Assembly: GCA_018398575.1 (NCBI GenBank) | Contig: JAGTXZ010000008.1 | Coordinates: forward strand, 1,922,001 to 1,986,000 | Length of the DNA: 64,000 bases | From: Ampelomyces quisqualis | Lineage: Eukaryota > Ascomycota > Dothideomycetes > Pleosporales > Phaeosphaeriaceae | Direction: 5' to 3' | Shown: in pieces, positions 12,885-25,251 of the stretch | Position numbering within the stretch: the stretch's first letter is position 1 | Layout of the letters: every line of letters starts with the position of its first letter | The notes under the pieces: model-generated | What the model was told of the DNA's origin: nothing | Seen by the model: the letters and a program-made list of their open reading frames with translations, nothing else | Database searches by the model: none | Program-made: the position numbers and the translations under genes

Positions 12885-15800
12885 TACCCCTTTAGCTTAA
12901 GCTTTACTCTAAGCTAGAACCTCTGCTTATATAACTCTAGGTCCTTCTGTGCTGCTGCGTAAGGTCTTCTTATCTTTATAGCTTCTTAATACAGTGCCTG
13001 CAATCTCTATGCTCTCTATCTAGTTAAGCAAATTTTTAATTTATCCTTACTTAACAACAATCCTATCTCTAATATTAACTAAGCTAACGTAATTTAGGAA
13101 CTAGCGCATCTTGTTTACTAGGAGTAACTTAGTGAAGCTGTTAGTAATTATCTTGTTAGTAGGCATATAAGTTACCCTAATCTTCTTCTATTATACTTCT
13201 TGTTATAGCTAGTAATTGTAGATATCTACGTGTTAGAGCTTTGTTGTTAACTAGAAGGTATCCTTGTTAACTAGCCAAATAGTTTGTTTGTTGTTGTACT
13301 AGATTATAATTATAGAGTCTTAAAGTTTAATACTTAACTTAGTCTATAGTTATGTAAGAAACTGTACCTCCTTTACTACTTATACTAGAGAGAGTAGTTC
13401 TGCTTTAGTTGTTAATATTATTATAGTGTCTTACTTGTTTACGCGCTATGCAATTGCTTCTCTAAAAAGCTTTAGAATAAATCCTTAAGAACCCTTTTAG
13501 TCTATTATATTATCCGCAAATAACGCGTTACTAGCAACTACTAGTTTGTTATTTCTGCTAAACTAGAGGCCTAGAGATTATATGTATTGTAAGTAGAGAA
13601 GGACGCAGTTAGCAGCTCTTTAGTATTTAGAGCTTAGATTTGTTAGGGATTGCGCAAGTTATAAGGTAGCAAAGGCAACGTCTAGGCGTATGTTTACTAC
13701 TATAAATAAAAGTAAGCTAATCTTTTGTTAATATAAATTTATCTTAGCAGCTAAGGCTAGGTCTTTCCTTAGTAACAGTTTAACGCGTAATATTAGGGTA
13801 TTATGTTGTACTGTATAGTTAGTAGTAAGTCTAGTAATCTTGTTAATATAGGCTGCTTAAGATAGCTAGATCTTTTAGGCTTTTTAGTCTCTAATAACCT
13901 CTAGTCCTAGGAACTACTTAAGGGGTTCTCCTCTAGTAATAGTATACTTCTTCTATAACTCTTCTACAGCCTTGTCTACTACCTCTCTCTTGTCTAGGTA
14001 ATTGCTAAAGATAATATTATCTATATAGAAGAAAATAAATACTCTGTTATAAATTATGCAGTATAGCTTATAAGGTACAGAAAGAAAACCTATACTTAAG
14101 AGAGTATTAGTAATGTATCTCTGCTATAGGAGAGGTAAAATCTAGAGGCTGTATAGCGCCTTGTCTAGCTAAAGTATTATACCTTCTCTAGCATATCCTC
14201 TAGGCATCTGTATGTAGATTAGTTAATTAATTAGCGCGTATACAAAGGCGTTTGTAACGTTAAATTGCCTAAGCTCTAGGTTAAACTAAGTAGCAATAGC
14301 TATAAGTATGCAAAATAATCTTCTAGCTAGTGTAGCAGCGTAGGTATCTAGAGCTAACACATTATTCTGCTAATTACTCTTTACTACTAGCCTTGCCTTA
14401 CACTTTTTAAGTTAAGACTACTTATTTAGCTTATAGGTGTATACCTATATTAAGTCTAGTATTTAAATCTCTTCTCTTCTTACTTAAAAGCTTAGTACTT
14501 TTGTCTATAACTTAGTCTTCTTATAGCTCTTAAGGTGTTCTTCCTTAGCCTTCTTAAAGCTGTTATAGAACAGATAACTTAGCTTAAGTCTATTTAGTAA
14601 GAGTAGAGGTAGCAGCTTACTAAGATAGAGTTAATATCCTTTTATTATCTTGCGCGTAATACTTACATTATCTACTTACACTCCTTTAATATCTTAAACG
14701 TTTCTTACTTGTAGACTAGCTATAAAAGCTGCAGCCTAAGGCTTAGCAATATATACTAGGTATTCTTATATATTTCTTACTATTAGATTAGCTTTATAGG
14801 CTGTAATCCTAGGCTTAGTAATAGTAGCTAGACTTAGTACATTAAGTAGAGGTTAGAGTCTGTCTCTTTTACCTAGAAGAAACACTTAGTAATTAACTAG
14901 CTTAGCTCTATCTCTTTTGCGTAAGAGGTCTATTTCTAGTGTCTATGTTCTATAGGAGTAAGGTAGGACTAGATCTTGTCCCTTATTACTACTTCTAGCA
15001 GTAACTAGAAGCAACTACTTGTATCTAACTAAACTTATCTATATAGTAATAAACGCTACAAGTAGAGTATTTAGTAGCGTAGGATAAAGTATTCTCTTTC
15101 TTCTTGCTTTATTATATTAGGGTTAATCTGCTAGTCTGTTACAAGAGTTGCTTACTACCTTATCCTTATAGAATATATCTGTTTTACTGTTCTATTCCTA
15201 AGGCAAGAGAAGTAACTCTACTATTTAGATTTAGGCTTTAATCTTTTTAAGAGTACTGTGCATAAAGTTATCTATAACGTGTTTCTTGCTTCTATTAAAA
15301 ATTGTATACTTATTAAACACTACATTATAGGTACTAATAACCTTTCCTATTAATAGTACCTATACTCTAAATATGTTAGATAATTAGTAGCTAACAAGAT
15401 AACTAATCTAGGCCTTTAGGTTAAGTCTTTGTAAACGTCCTTTATACCTCTTTGTATTATCTGTTATTGCAAAGGCTTTACAACTATAAGTGCGTAGATA
15501 GAACTAATTTAGCTTACAAGGTAACGTAACAATTTTTATTTAATAGGCAACTCTAGTAAAGAACTCTTTGTATAGCAATTTCTAGTTATTTAAGTATCTA
15601 GGCGTTCTGTTGTAAAGATATATAGCAGAACATACAACTTCTAGCTAGAGCTTCTATAGTAGGTTAGCGTTAAGACGCATTACGCAGGATTTTTCCTTAA
15701 TTACACTCTCTAAGCGTTCTGCTCTGCTATTCTAGGCTTAGGTATCTAGTGCAGAAAGTTCTACTGCAATGCCCTAATTATTCTTCTATTATTATACTTC

Positions 15801-15932
15801 TACTAATTAGAACGTCTTATTATTAGTCTTAATAACTACAACTGTAATGTTAAATTGCGTCTTTATAAACATAATAAAAGTCTAGAGGGCTTAAATAATA
15901 GCGTAGGCAGTGTAGTTCTTAAGATAGAAATC

Positions 15933-16154
15933 CTAAAGGTAGCTAGTTGCTCTACACGTAATTAGTATTTGCGTCTTCTCTTTTATGTTACTTCTGTCTT
16001 TATAGTTATAGAAATTAATAGCTACTTGCTTCTTAAGTCCTTTATAGATCTCTTTAGGTGCTCTTCTTATTTGTCTTTTTAACTTTAATCTTCTGCACGC
16101 GTTGCAATTAACTGTAGGTAAGCTAATAATCTTTACCTCTTTAGAATAATGCAT
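15933..16154 (-). pseudogene. copia F pre-integrase fragment
   Basis: A 73-codon open stretch with the pattern H...N-C-x2-C-R-L-x-K. This matches the GAG-pre-integrase segment that precedes the integrase core in Ty1/copia polyproteins. It is only a surviving window in the decayed polyprotein frame: stops lie on both sides, and the rest of the integrase follows toward lower coordinates. It is not a free-standing gene. Confidence 0.6.
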
Positions 16155-18030
16155 AAGGTGCTTAAGTGCCTAAGGTTCTAGGTGTCCTATTTGTTTGTGC
16201 TATATTACTGCTTTAGCTTATTACTGTAAGTGTTAGGTCTGCGCAGTAGTTACAAAGCTACCTTATAGTTATTTAATATTATTATATTTAATAACCTATT
16301 ATCTGTATTATTCTTAAAGGATAGCTACTGCAGTATTGTTATGTCTGCGCAGGACTGTTAGGTTTAACTTAGTATCCTACTATAGACCTTGTTAGCAGAG
16401 TATCCTAAATAAGATAAGGTTATAGTAGAAGTCTAAGTAATAGGCTACGTTGTACAGGCGCAAGAGCTATATAGTATAGTCTTCTTCTACTCTAATAACT
16501 ACAGTACTATATGCCTTTATCTATATATATATATTACCTACCTATAGAAAGTCTTCTTACGCTAGAGGTTAGGTGTTTATAAATTATTTAATATTATTTA
16601 CTACGTAGCACGTTGTACTAGAGTTAAGGATAAAGAATTGTTTAAGTAGATACCTAGAGTGCTTAGTTATAAAAGTTAAGGCAATAATTACTAAGTTAAT
16701 TACTCTAATCTTTCTGCTATATAGTTATTCTTTAGACATAGACTTAATAGTAAGTGTAGCTAACTGCAACTTCTTAATCGCTAGTGTCTTAGAATGTAGT
16801 TGTTTTGTTAATCTTACGCTATCTTATAGGTTAGGCGTATTACTAATCCTGTTCTTTACTATCTTAGTAATGTAGTCTTATAGTTGCTAATTCTCTAAAG
16901 CGTTGTCTAAGAAGGCGTACTAACACTTAGAAAGGGCATAGAAGCTGTTATAGGCCTTGCACTTTTGCAATAAGGACCCTCCTCTATTATAAGGCTATTA
17001 GTACTTTTAATTGCGTCCTCTACTACTCTTCTTCTTATTCTTAGGTTCTTTGTTATTTAGGGTTAGTTCTTTTGCAGCAAATGCTGCCTTATTAGATTAG
17101 CTCTTTGTTAGATATATAAGTTAGGCGTTCTCCTAAAACTAGAGAAACATCTCTATAACTATAACAGTAGCGTCCTAGAGTCTATGTATAATAAACAATA
17201 TAGTCTAAGTAGAGAAATGCTTTAAGACTACTGCTATAAAGTCCTTCTTAATAAACTAGTTATTTAGGCACTCTAGTACTTTAGTTACTCTGCCTTCTGT
17301 AACTGCGTAGTTAACTTTAGTAAGCTAAGTATCCTAATAGGTAACTACTCTTATTAGCTTTATTGCTTTATAGTATCTTATTTATACTTTATTAAGCTTG
17401 TCCTCTGCTTATATACTTATAGTAGCAGCAAGCTTAGTAATCTAGTCTTAGTATAGCTAGAAAGGCTTGCAGCAATTTGTAAACAGGTATACAGATATAG
17501 TAGTTCTAATAAAGTCTATTACCTAGGCAAGGTAATTGCTTTCTCTCTAGAACTTAGTGTCTTCTATTTTATACGTTTTAAACCTTCTTTTATAGTCCTC
17601 TACGTCCTCTTTGTATAATGTCTTCCTAGTGTTTAAAAGATCTAATATATGCGTAGAAACAAAGGGAGGTATATTTGCAGCGTTTAGGTAATCTAATTAG
17701 TATTAGGCTGTATATACGTTAATTACTGCAGTTAAAGGCTAATAGCTATTAATCTCTAGTTGCGTTACAACACGTAGCTTAACAAGAGGTTAAGAGAGCT
17801 ACTTTGCGTTAAAAAGGTGCTAGACGCGTAGGAGAACGCATTTGTTCTTAAGTTGCGCAATCTATTTAATCTATTAAGTATAATTGTTTAGGATTACTAT
17901 AGGATTGCAGTTATGTTATATTGTTATTTTAACAGTTATTGTTATGTTTATGCAACAGTAGTATATTGCTTTATTTTATAGGTATTTAGCTTTGTAGTAC
18001 TTTAAAGGTATAGGCACTAAGACTCTTAAT

Positions 18031-18225
18031 TGTTAGATAAACAGTTCTAATAATATAATAAAATGTTTAGGGTGCAACTTGTGTATTGTTATGTCTATAG
18101 TGTATTCTTGTAAGGGATAAGACAGAAAGTCTCTCTATCCTAGTCCTCCTTAGGACTAGAGAGTCTATAAAACGTGCTATCTTTAACTCTGTCCTCTTCC
18201 GTCAAATACTACCTTATATCTAACA
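18031..18225 (-). repeat. copia F LTR (5' in element orientation)
   Basis: 195 bp partner of 12690-12884. Directly after it, element A resumes with its interrupted reverse transcriptase frame, confirming the boundary. Confidence 0.92.
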
Positions 18226-21200
18226 GCTGCTAGCTGCTATCCTAATTATAAGAAAATTAAGAAAATCCTCTTCTAGCTGCTCTATAGAGACTAGAAAGAC
18301 GTTTAAATGTTTATTAGTATATGTGTATATTACAGAGTATAGATTAAGTATTTTGCTATTATTTTAGAGCTGCTATTCTGCCTGCTACGCAAGAACGCGC
18401 TCTTTAAGTAGTCTTTAGAACAATAGAGCGCAATAGACAGATTAAAACACGCGCTATGTTCTATGCTAGCACTTGTTTTTATCTCTTATAATAAGCTGTT
18501 ACTTCTAATTGTTGTTTTTGTTAAAAGTAGTAAAAAGAGTTAGGGTGCAGTTCCTATACAGCTAGATCTAAAGGGTTGTTAGCACTCTATTTAGTACAAA
18601 AGTAGGGTTTAGTTTAAATTTAAATAAAATTAGAACTTAGGGAAACACAAATGCAAAGCCCTACTTCTAGCGCTAAAAAAGTTTTAGACTTACTTGTATA
18701 GAGTAGAGTTTATTATAAAAACAGATGCAAAGACGCTAGTTGCATAGCTTTAGCAAAGTGCAACTAACTTGCTAAGAGCTCTTGTTATATAGTAGCTAGC
18801 ACTTCTTAATATATAAGAATTTAATATAGTCTATATTAAAGGCAAGAAAAACGTAGTAGCTAACGCTCTTTTAAGAAGACCTAAGGAGCTAAAATAGAAG
18901 CTACCTAATAAGCTAGAAAAGGACATTAAGAATTTTATTAACGCTTATTTAAATTTAGTATAGCTTCCTATTGCTCTACAGCTACGCGTATACAATCTAC
19001 GTTACAGAGTATGTAAGGCTAACGTTAGTTTTAAAGAAAACCTGCTAGATAAAGCCTATACCAAAGACTCTTAGGCTTAGGCTTGTTAGATTCTATTCTA
19101 CTACTAGCCTAATAGTCTTTTAAGAGCTAAAATAAGAAAGTTTACAAGAAGAGCACTTAAATTAATAGTAAGAAAGAGGTATCTGTTCTTAATACTAACT
19201 AGAGGGCGCCTACTGCAGCAAATTGTAGACAAACCTAATAAACGTTTAGCTATTATTAAAGCTATATATAATAAATTAGGCTACTAAGAGAAAGAAGGTA
19301 TATAGCGCAAGGTATAGGCGCGTTATTATTAGAAAGGACAATATAAAGATGTTAAGTTCTATGTTAAGTTATGCCTAGAGTGTTAAGTATACGCCTTAGC
19401 AACAGTTTAAGAAGAACTTTAGCTAACAACTCTTTTAACAATACTCTTTAGCTAGATATTAATAGACGTAGTCTATATACCCTTAGCTAGAGGCAAGAAG
19501 TTTCTTATAGTAGCCTAATACACTATAACGCAGTAGGCTAAAGCTAAAGCCCTATTAAACGCAGATTTAGCATCTATTGTTAAGTTTCTAGAACAAAAAG
19601 TCTTTTGCTAATAGGGCCTACTACTTAAAATTTTGGTTAATAGAGGCTCTGAAAACAAGCATCTACTAATTAACCTGCAACAGTAATTTGGAATCTATAG
19701 AGTAGTAGCTAGCGCCTATTATCTACAAGGTTAAGGCTTAATTAAACAAGGACACGCGCTAATAGTAGATGCCTTAAAGAAGCTTAGCAGGATATAAGTT
19801 AACTACTTAGACTGTGTTCTATAGGCTAATTAGACTAGTGTTAAGCGTGCAACTAGAGAGACTTTAGCGTTTCTTATATATAGTTGTAAGTACGTATTAC
19901 CTATTAAATTGTGTATACTAACCTAGCAGACCTTGCTCTAAAAAGAAGTAACTAATACTGCTTTGCTTTTAGCTATAAAGGCTTATTAATTTAAAAAGAG
20001 AGATATTAGGTTGCAAGAGTCTTTTACTAGAATAGTCTAACTAAGAAACAACAACAAGGACTACTTTAATAAGAACAGAGTTACTAGAGTAGACAAACTA
20101 AAGGTTAGCAACTTAGTTTTGCTTAGGGATTTCTACTATAACAACAACTAATTAGTGCTTAGTAAGTTTCTTCTAAAATAGCAAAGGCTATTTAGAATAC
20201 ATAAAGTTAGAGAAAAGAAGTAGTATAACCTTAAGGAGCTTAATAGAGCACTGTTTTGAAGCTACACGCTAGGCAATAGGTTAAAGAAGTTTTATTAGCG
20301 CACTAAAGTAGACCTAAAGCTTATTACCTAGAGCCTATCTACTAACAAGACTAAAGACTAGGCGCTCCCTAGCTATAGGCAGGACATCCTACAACTAGTA
20401 GGAGAATTAGTAGCGCGCTAGTGTTCTAAGAGGCTTAAGAACGCTACTAAGGTAAATAAGGATAAAAATTTAGATTTAAAACAATTAGCAGAAACGCGCT
20501 AAAGAGCTGTTAGAGTGCGTATTATTAAAAACCTAAACTTTAACAGATCTAAATACAAAGTTGTTAGAATAGCTTTAAAGTATCTACAAGAATAAAAATA
20601 GATAGCAAAGAAAGGTATATAATAGACGCAGTTTACAATAATTCTACTAGCTATTAAAAGCAATACTGTTAAAAACAGCCTATATATCTACTATTTAGAA
20701 GATATATTAGCGCTACGCTATAAGGTATGTAAGCCTAAACTTCTAAATATACTAAAGCTTTAGAAGAAGCAGCAGCATTATTGCTAGCATTAACAGGTAT
20801 ATTAAAGTTAACCTCTATCTTATTCTTATTATTAACATTATTCTTAGCAATAGTATTTATAGACTTGCTAGCCTTATCTTTAGACCTAGATTTAGAATCT
20901 AGTTTAACAGCCTAACTAAGATTAAAATTAGAATTGCTATTATTAAAGAGCTCTAGTAGCTCTTTAGTTACGTAAGACACTCTACTATAATAGCTTTTGT
21001 TATTAGCTGTATTACGCAGCAGCCTACTCTAAACAAACAAACTCTAATTAAACCTTATAGTAGCCTAGCAGGTTAAAACAAGAAACTAAGAGCAAGACGC
21101 ATATTCTCTAATACTCTATGCAGTAGAAATAGGCAGCGTTAGCAAGATGTTGCAAGCGTTTAGGCTATTTTAATTAATAGATTGCTTTAAATTACTTAAG

Positions 21201-21229
21201 TTACTACAATGTTAGTGTAATTCTAAATA

Positions 21230-22700
21230 AGGTTCTAGAAAAAAGAGTTTCTAAACAGGACTTAGTAACTTACCTATATAAGAATAAGCCTAAAAGCCTA
21301 TATTATAGAAGTAATTAGTGTAAGCACTATAGAGTAGCTGCTTACTATTATAGATAATACTATAACACTTGCTAAAAGTGTATTTGCAATTACCTTTTGC
21401 GCAATAGCTATAAGGCTAAACATTATACTAGCTTAGGTCTAGATATGTGTAGGCAGACTAACTATAATATAGAATAAGTGTAGCTAAGTTGTTCTTAAGA
21501 AAGTTGCAGCCTATGCCTAAGCAAAAGTACTCCTTAACTAAGATTCTATTAGTCTTTATGTTAAAGAAGTTAAACTAAATAGCTAGTATATATCTACCTT
21601 CTTCTATAAGCTTAGAAGATAGAGCGCAGTTAACAAGCAGCAGAAGGAGGCTTTTTCTATTAGTTTTAACCTTAAAAAGCATGTGCTAGAGCTAAGCAAT
21701 AACCTTAATAGTTATTTAGCTAGATAATATTACTATAACTACAAATAAATTAGCCTAAAACAGCTAATAAGTTATTTAAATACTACTTACGCTAGTTATA
21801 GATAGTATTATAAGAGAAAGTAACCTTCTTATAGATGTACAGCTTAGAAGTCTTATTACTACAATAACTAGAAAAGATTAGCTTTGCAAGAGATATCTAA
21901 GTAACAGACTAAGGGGTAGGCAGAAAGGCTGTTAGAGTTAGCGTGCAATGCTAAGCAATCTAAGCTTAAAGCTTACTATTACCTATACTCTAAGGCTTAG
22001 CTAGCTTACTGTAAGCCTAGGGAGTTGTTAGAACTTTAATAGACAACTTAGAAAAGCCTAGATTGTTATTAGAAAAGCCTAAGTTGCTGTTAAAGAAGCC
22101 TAGGCTATTATTAAAGAAACTAGGCAAATTCCTAGAGATTAACTGTGCTATATTATAAAACTTATTGCTAGACTCTAAAGTAACAGTAATAGGTAAGTAT
22201 AATAGACGCAGAATAGAACTAAGTAGGCGAGTAGTTTAGAGTAACGCGTGTTTAAGCTGCTAAAGAAGCTTATTAATTATAGCTAGAGCAGTAGTGTTAA
22301 GCAAGGGCAGTAGAGGAGTTATTAGAAGAGTTTAGAGAGCTAGCAAAATTCTCTTAGCAACCTTAGGCTTAGTAGATAGCTTTCTAAATAGTAGCAGCTC
22401 TAGCAACAGCCTATACACTGCAGCTAAAGCCTTAGCAGCCTTACTAGATAGAAGAGAAGTAGAAGAGTGCTATAGGCTGCTCTTAGGACTAGGCTATTGC
22501 CTATAAGAAGATTAAGAAGCAGGCAGAGGCAGCGTTAGGCGCAGTAGAAAGCAAATAAGCAGGCAATATTAAGTAGTAGCGCAGAAATCTATGCTAAGTA
22601 AAGTAATTAACAGGCTTAGAAAGAGAGTATAGAAGTATAAGAGTAAAAGTAAAGTAGAGAATTTAATAAAAGCCTAGGTAACGCGCAGTTGAAACAACGC
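21230..22700 (+). pseudogene. element A accessory sense ORF relic, Cys-rich N-terminus
   Basis: Downstream of integrase in element A, one + strand reading (with a frame change near 21,480) stays coding-like for some 480 codons. Most interruptions are TAG or TAA, expected from lost Gln or Trp codons. The start is Cys/Tyr-rich (around 21,300-21,440, containing TC.KCICNY), suggesting a decayed metal-binding module. The later part is rich in Lys, Gln and Ala. I do not recognise the family. It could be an accessory retrotransposon gene, a captured host gene, or a separate nested element whose ends I missed. Confidence 0.4.
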
Positions 22701-22799
22701 GCCTAATAACGCGCTAGTTAAGTAAAAGAAAAACAACAAATAGAAGTAACAGAGCGTTAGTTAATTAGAAAATTAGAAAAGAAAGAAAGCTTCTTTTTG

Positions 22800-24070
22800 T
22801 AAGAAAGGAAGAAAGTAGTGCTTTTTAGCATAGCTATAAACTCTAAAGATACGTTAAAAGAGAAGAGTTAATTTTACAGTAAACTACTACAAAAACAAGA
22901 TCTATAATAGAGAACTCTAATTGTTAAAGAAGTTGTTTAGACTACTTAAGCTATTACTTAAGGCATCTATATTAATATCTCTAACTAATAGATTGCTATT
23001 GCTAGCTTCTAGGCTAGTATTATTAACGCTACGCTTTGCACTAGCTAAAGGCCTACTAATATTAAGCTAAGCTAAAGCCTTATTAGTAACAGTATTGTTA
23101 GCATCCTTCTTAACATCTTTATTAACTACAGCTAACTTAGGATCTAACTAAGCCTTCTTGTAAGGCAACTTTTTAACTCTACAACCCTTTATAGATAGAC
23201 TAGAAATATAACGCTTGCTAGGAGATAGAGTGCCTAAGGGCCTCTTAGAGTTGTAGCTAGCTTTAGAAGAGTTTTTAAAGACCTTGCTAGCATTAAAGTC
23301 TAGGCTTTAACAAGCTTTTCTAGCTAATAACTTTGCAAAATCTAGTAGACTAGACTTGCTTAAAGCCCTAAAGCTACTAAGCTTCTTTGCTAGGGTTAGT
23401 AAACTGCAATTGCGCAAATTCTTTAAAGGCAAGTTATTAAGAATAAGAGAGCTAAGAGTAATATAGAAGGGCTTAACAGCCCTAGTGCCTTTAACACTGC
23501 GCAGAATAACTAGAGTGCCTACAAATAATTAGTAAATAACTCTAAAAAAATAATAGAAAAGAATAACTAAAAAGGCGTTAGCTACTTACAATTTATTAAA
23601 CACTGCTCTTTAGCAGAAGAAAATAAGCAGTTGCTATAAGTACTATTATTTAGTAGCTTGCCCTAGAACCTAAATTGTATATACAAGCTAGTAGACTTAA
23701 ACGTCTAACTAGCTCTTGTGCAGCAACTGCACAAGTGCTTAGACTTACCTTTAATAGAAGCTATGTTAATAGCGCAGTTAGTATAGCTTAGAATTAAGCT
23801 CTTAATGTAAGCGTTGTAGATCTTATACTTCTTAGCTCTAGAGTTATCCTTAAGGCTAAAGTAATTGCCTAGAGTAGAAAGCAACTTGTTAATATGCAAA
23901 GGCCTATTAGTCTTAATAACTAAGCTTGCCTACTTAGCTCTTAAATAAGAGCTAACAGCAAGTAGTAATAGATAAGGCCTAAATGTTTTTCTTAAGAACT
24001 TAAGAGTAACAAAGACTAACTAGAGCTTAGCAATAAGAAGGCGGCTTAGCTTCTTATCCTTGTTTGATTT
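22800..24070 (-). pseudogene. element A antisense ORF relic, Ser/Lys-rich
   Basis: On the - strand between the integrase and the 3' LTR of A, long stretches are nearly stop-free although the surrounding DNA is saturated with TAA and TAG. About 120 codons ending near 23,705 have two stops and include a 64-codon open run. A further roughly 100 codons around 23,400-23,100 have two stops and are rich in Ser, Lys and Ala. They include SPSKRYISSLSIKG. I do not recognise the protein. Antisense ORFs in this position are known in some plant gypsy lineages; whether this is analogous is inference. Confidence 0.4.
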
Positions 24071-25067
24071 AACTAGAGTAAATGTTAGCACGCGTTTAGC
24101 TTAACTTATTAATAGACTAGCACTTACTTTAGTTAATTACATTACTATAGCTAAAACAGTTAACTAGGTACCTGTAAACTAGAAAGCAAGTATCCCTATT
24201 AGGCCTAAGAACAAGCTTGTTCTTTATTATAGCTTAAAGATAAAGGCAAGGTGTAACTAAAAGGCTAAGGAAGTATTAGGCACGTATATTAGGAAAATTC
24301 TAATTAACTAAAGGCAAAGCGTCAACTAAGCAACTATTAGTAATAGCTAAGCTAGGAACTTAGAGGCCTAAAGTAAGAATGCGCTAAATTATAGGAAGAG
24401 GCAGCTAAGTAAGTAAGAGAGTAGAGCGTAAACTAGAGTAAAGTAGTATAGCTGCATGCAGATAAGTTGCCTTAAAAGCAAATAGAGGTAGTAAAGTAAA
24501 AGAGTAACAAGTAAACAATATAAACTAAGCTAGAGCTAGTTAGAACGCTTGTTAACAAGGTAAAAAAGTTAAGCAGCTAATTGCAGTACAGTAGTAGTAA
24601 AGTTGCGCGTTAGGCAGGTTAAAAGAGAAAGAGGCGTAGAGCAAGCAGCTAGTAATAAGAGTAATAGAAGACTAAATAACAAAGTAAGCAGCTAAAAGAG
24701 AGTAGAGCTAAAAGGTAAAGTAAAGTTAGCTAACGCAAGACTTGTTATAATAGGAGTAGTCTAAAGCGTTTACAGTTGCAACGCAAGTCCGCTTAAGTAA
24801 CGCCTTTATAATACTAGGTAAAGCTAGAATAATATAGGCTAATAGCGCTTTGGCGTTTAGGTAAGAGAGTTAGATAGTAACGTAAGGAGATAGGAAAAGA
24901 TTGTAAATAGGCACTACTCCTTTACTAAAGGCCTGTTAGTTACTACTTTAACATTACAAAAAGTTTAGAGTTGTTTTTTCTTAGGAGTTAGTCCTTTTGT
25001 TTAGGCATTTTAGTTTTGCGTTTAGTATAAAAGAAAAGAGGCCTCTTTCTATAGATTAGGGGAGAAA

Positions 25068-25251
25068 TGTAGTAAAGTAACATAAGAAGTAAGTCTAAAG
25101 GACGCTTAGGGCACAGCTAAGGGTATAGACAAGATATAATAGCTAAAGGGCTATTAGAAGACAACAACCTACAATACACACAACTAATAATAATATATTT
25201 AATTCTACATTAAATCTAATAGGCCTTAGAGGTAAATAACGCTCTACTACA
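25068..25251 (+). repeat. element A 3' LTR
   Basis: 184 bp, paired with 7222-7405. It is preceded by a polypurine tract and followed by CTAC, the mutated second copy of the CTAG target duplication. The flank beyond continues gypsy relic D. Confidence 0.9.

Larger units (their letters stand above)
12690..18225 (-). mobile_element. Ty1/copia element F nested in the reverse transcriptase of element A
   Basis: 5,536 bp with two 195-bp LTRs (TGTTAGA...TCTAACA). It is flanked by a 5-bp target duplication, ACTGC at 12685-12689 and GCTGC at 18226-18230; the one difference is a RIP-type G to A. The coding strand is -. Gag-like sequence lies at about 16,900-17,900 and a pre-integrase/zinc-binding segment at 16154-15933, open for 73 codons with CNACRRLKLKRQ. 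Integrase lies around 15,900-15,200, and reverse transcriptase carries the active site as FYIDNIIF near 14,030-14,007. A purine-rich tract (AAAGGGG on the - strand) adjoins the 3' LTR at 12,884. Numerous stops make it inactive. It is the innermost and so youngest insertion of this branch. Confidence 0.9.
7222..25251 (+). mobile_element. Ty3/gypsy element A (RIP-dead), interrupted by copia F
   Basis: Bounded by 184-bp LTRs beginning TGTAG and ending CTA(C/T)A, with a 4-bp target duplication (CTAG at 7218-7221, CTAC at 25252-25255). A purine run, AGGGGAGAAA, sits directly before the 3' LTR. On the + strand, gag-like sequence (NVTDFLERFKDF near 8440) is followed by an aspartic protease relic (INSGAELN near 10,765). 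The reverse transcriptase lies at about 11,940-12,689 (LDNV near 12,485) and resumes at 18,226 after copia F. RNase H then runs to GKKNVVANAL near 18,842, and integrase with its C-terminal domain runs to about 20,300. About 4.7 kb of additional sequence follows before the 3' LTR. Without F the element is near 12.5 kb, long for a fungal gypsy. Confidence 0.9.
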
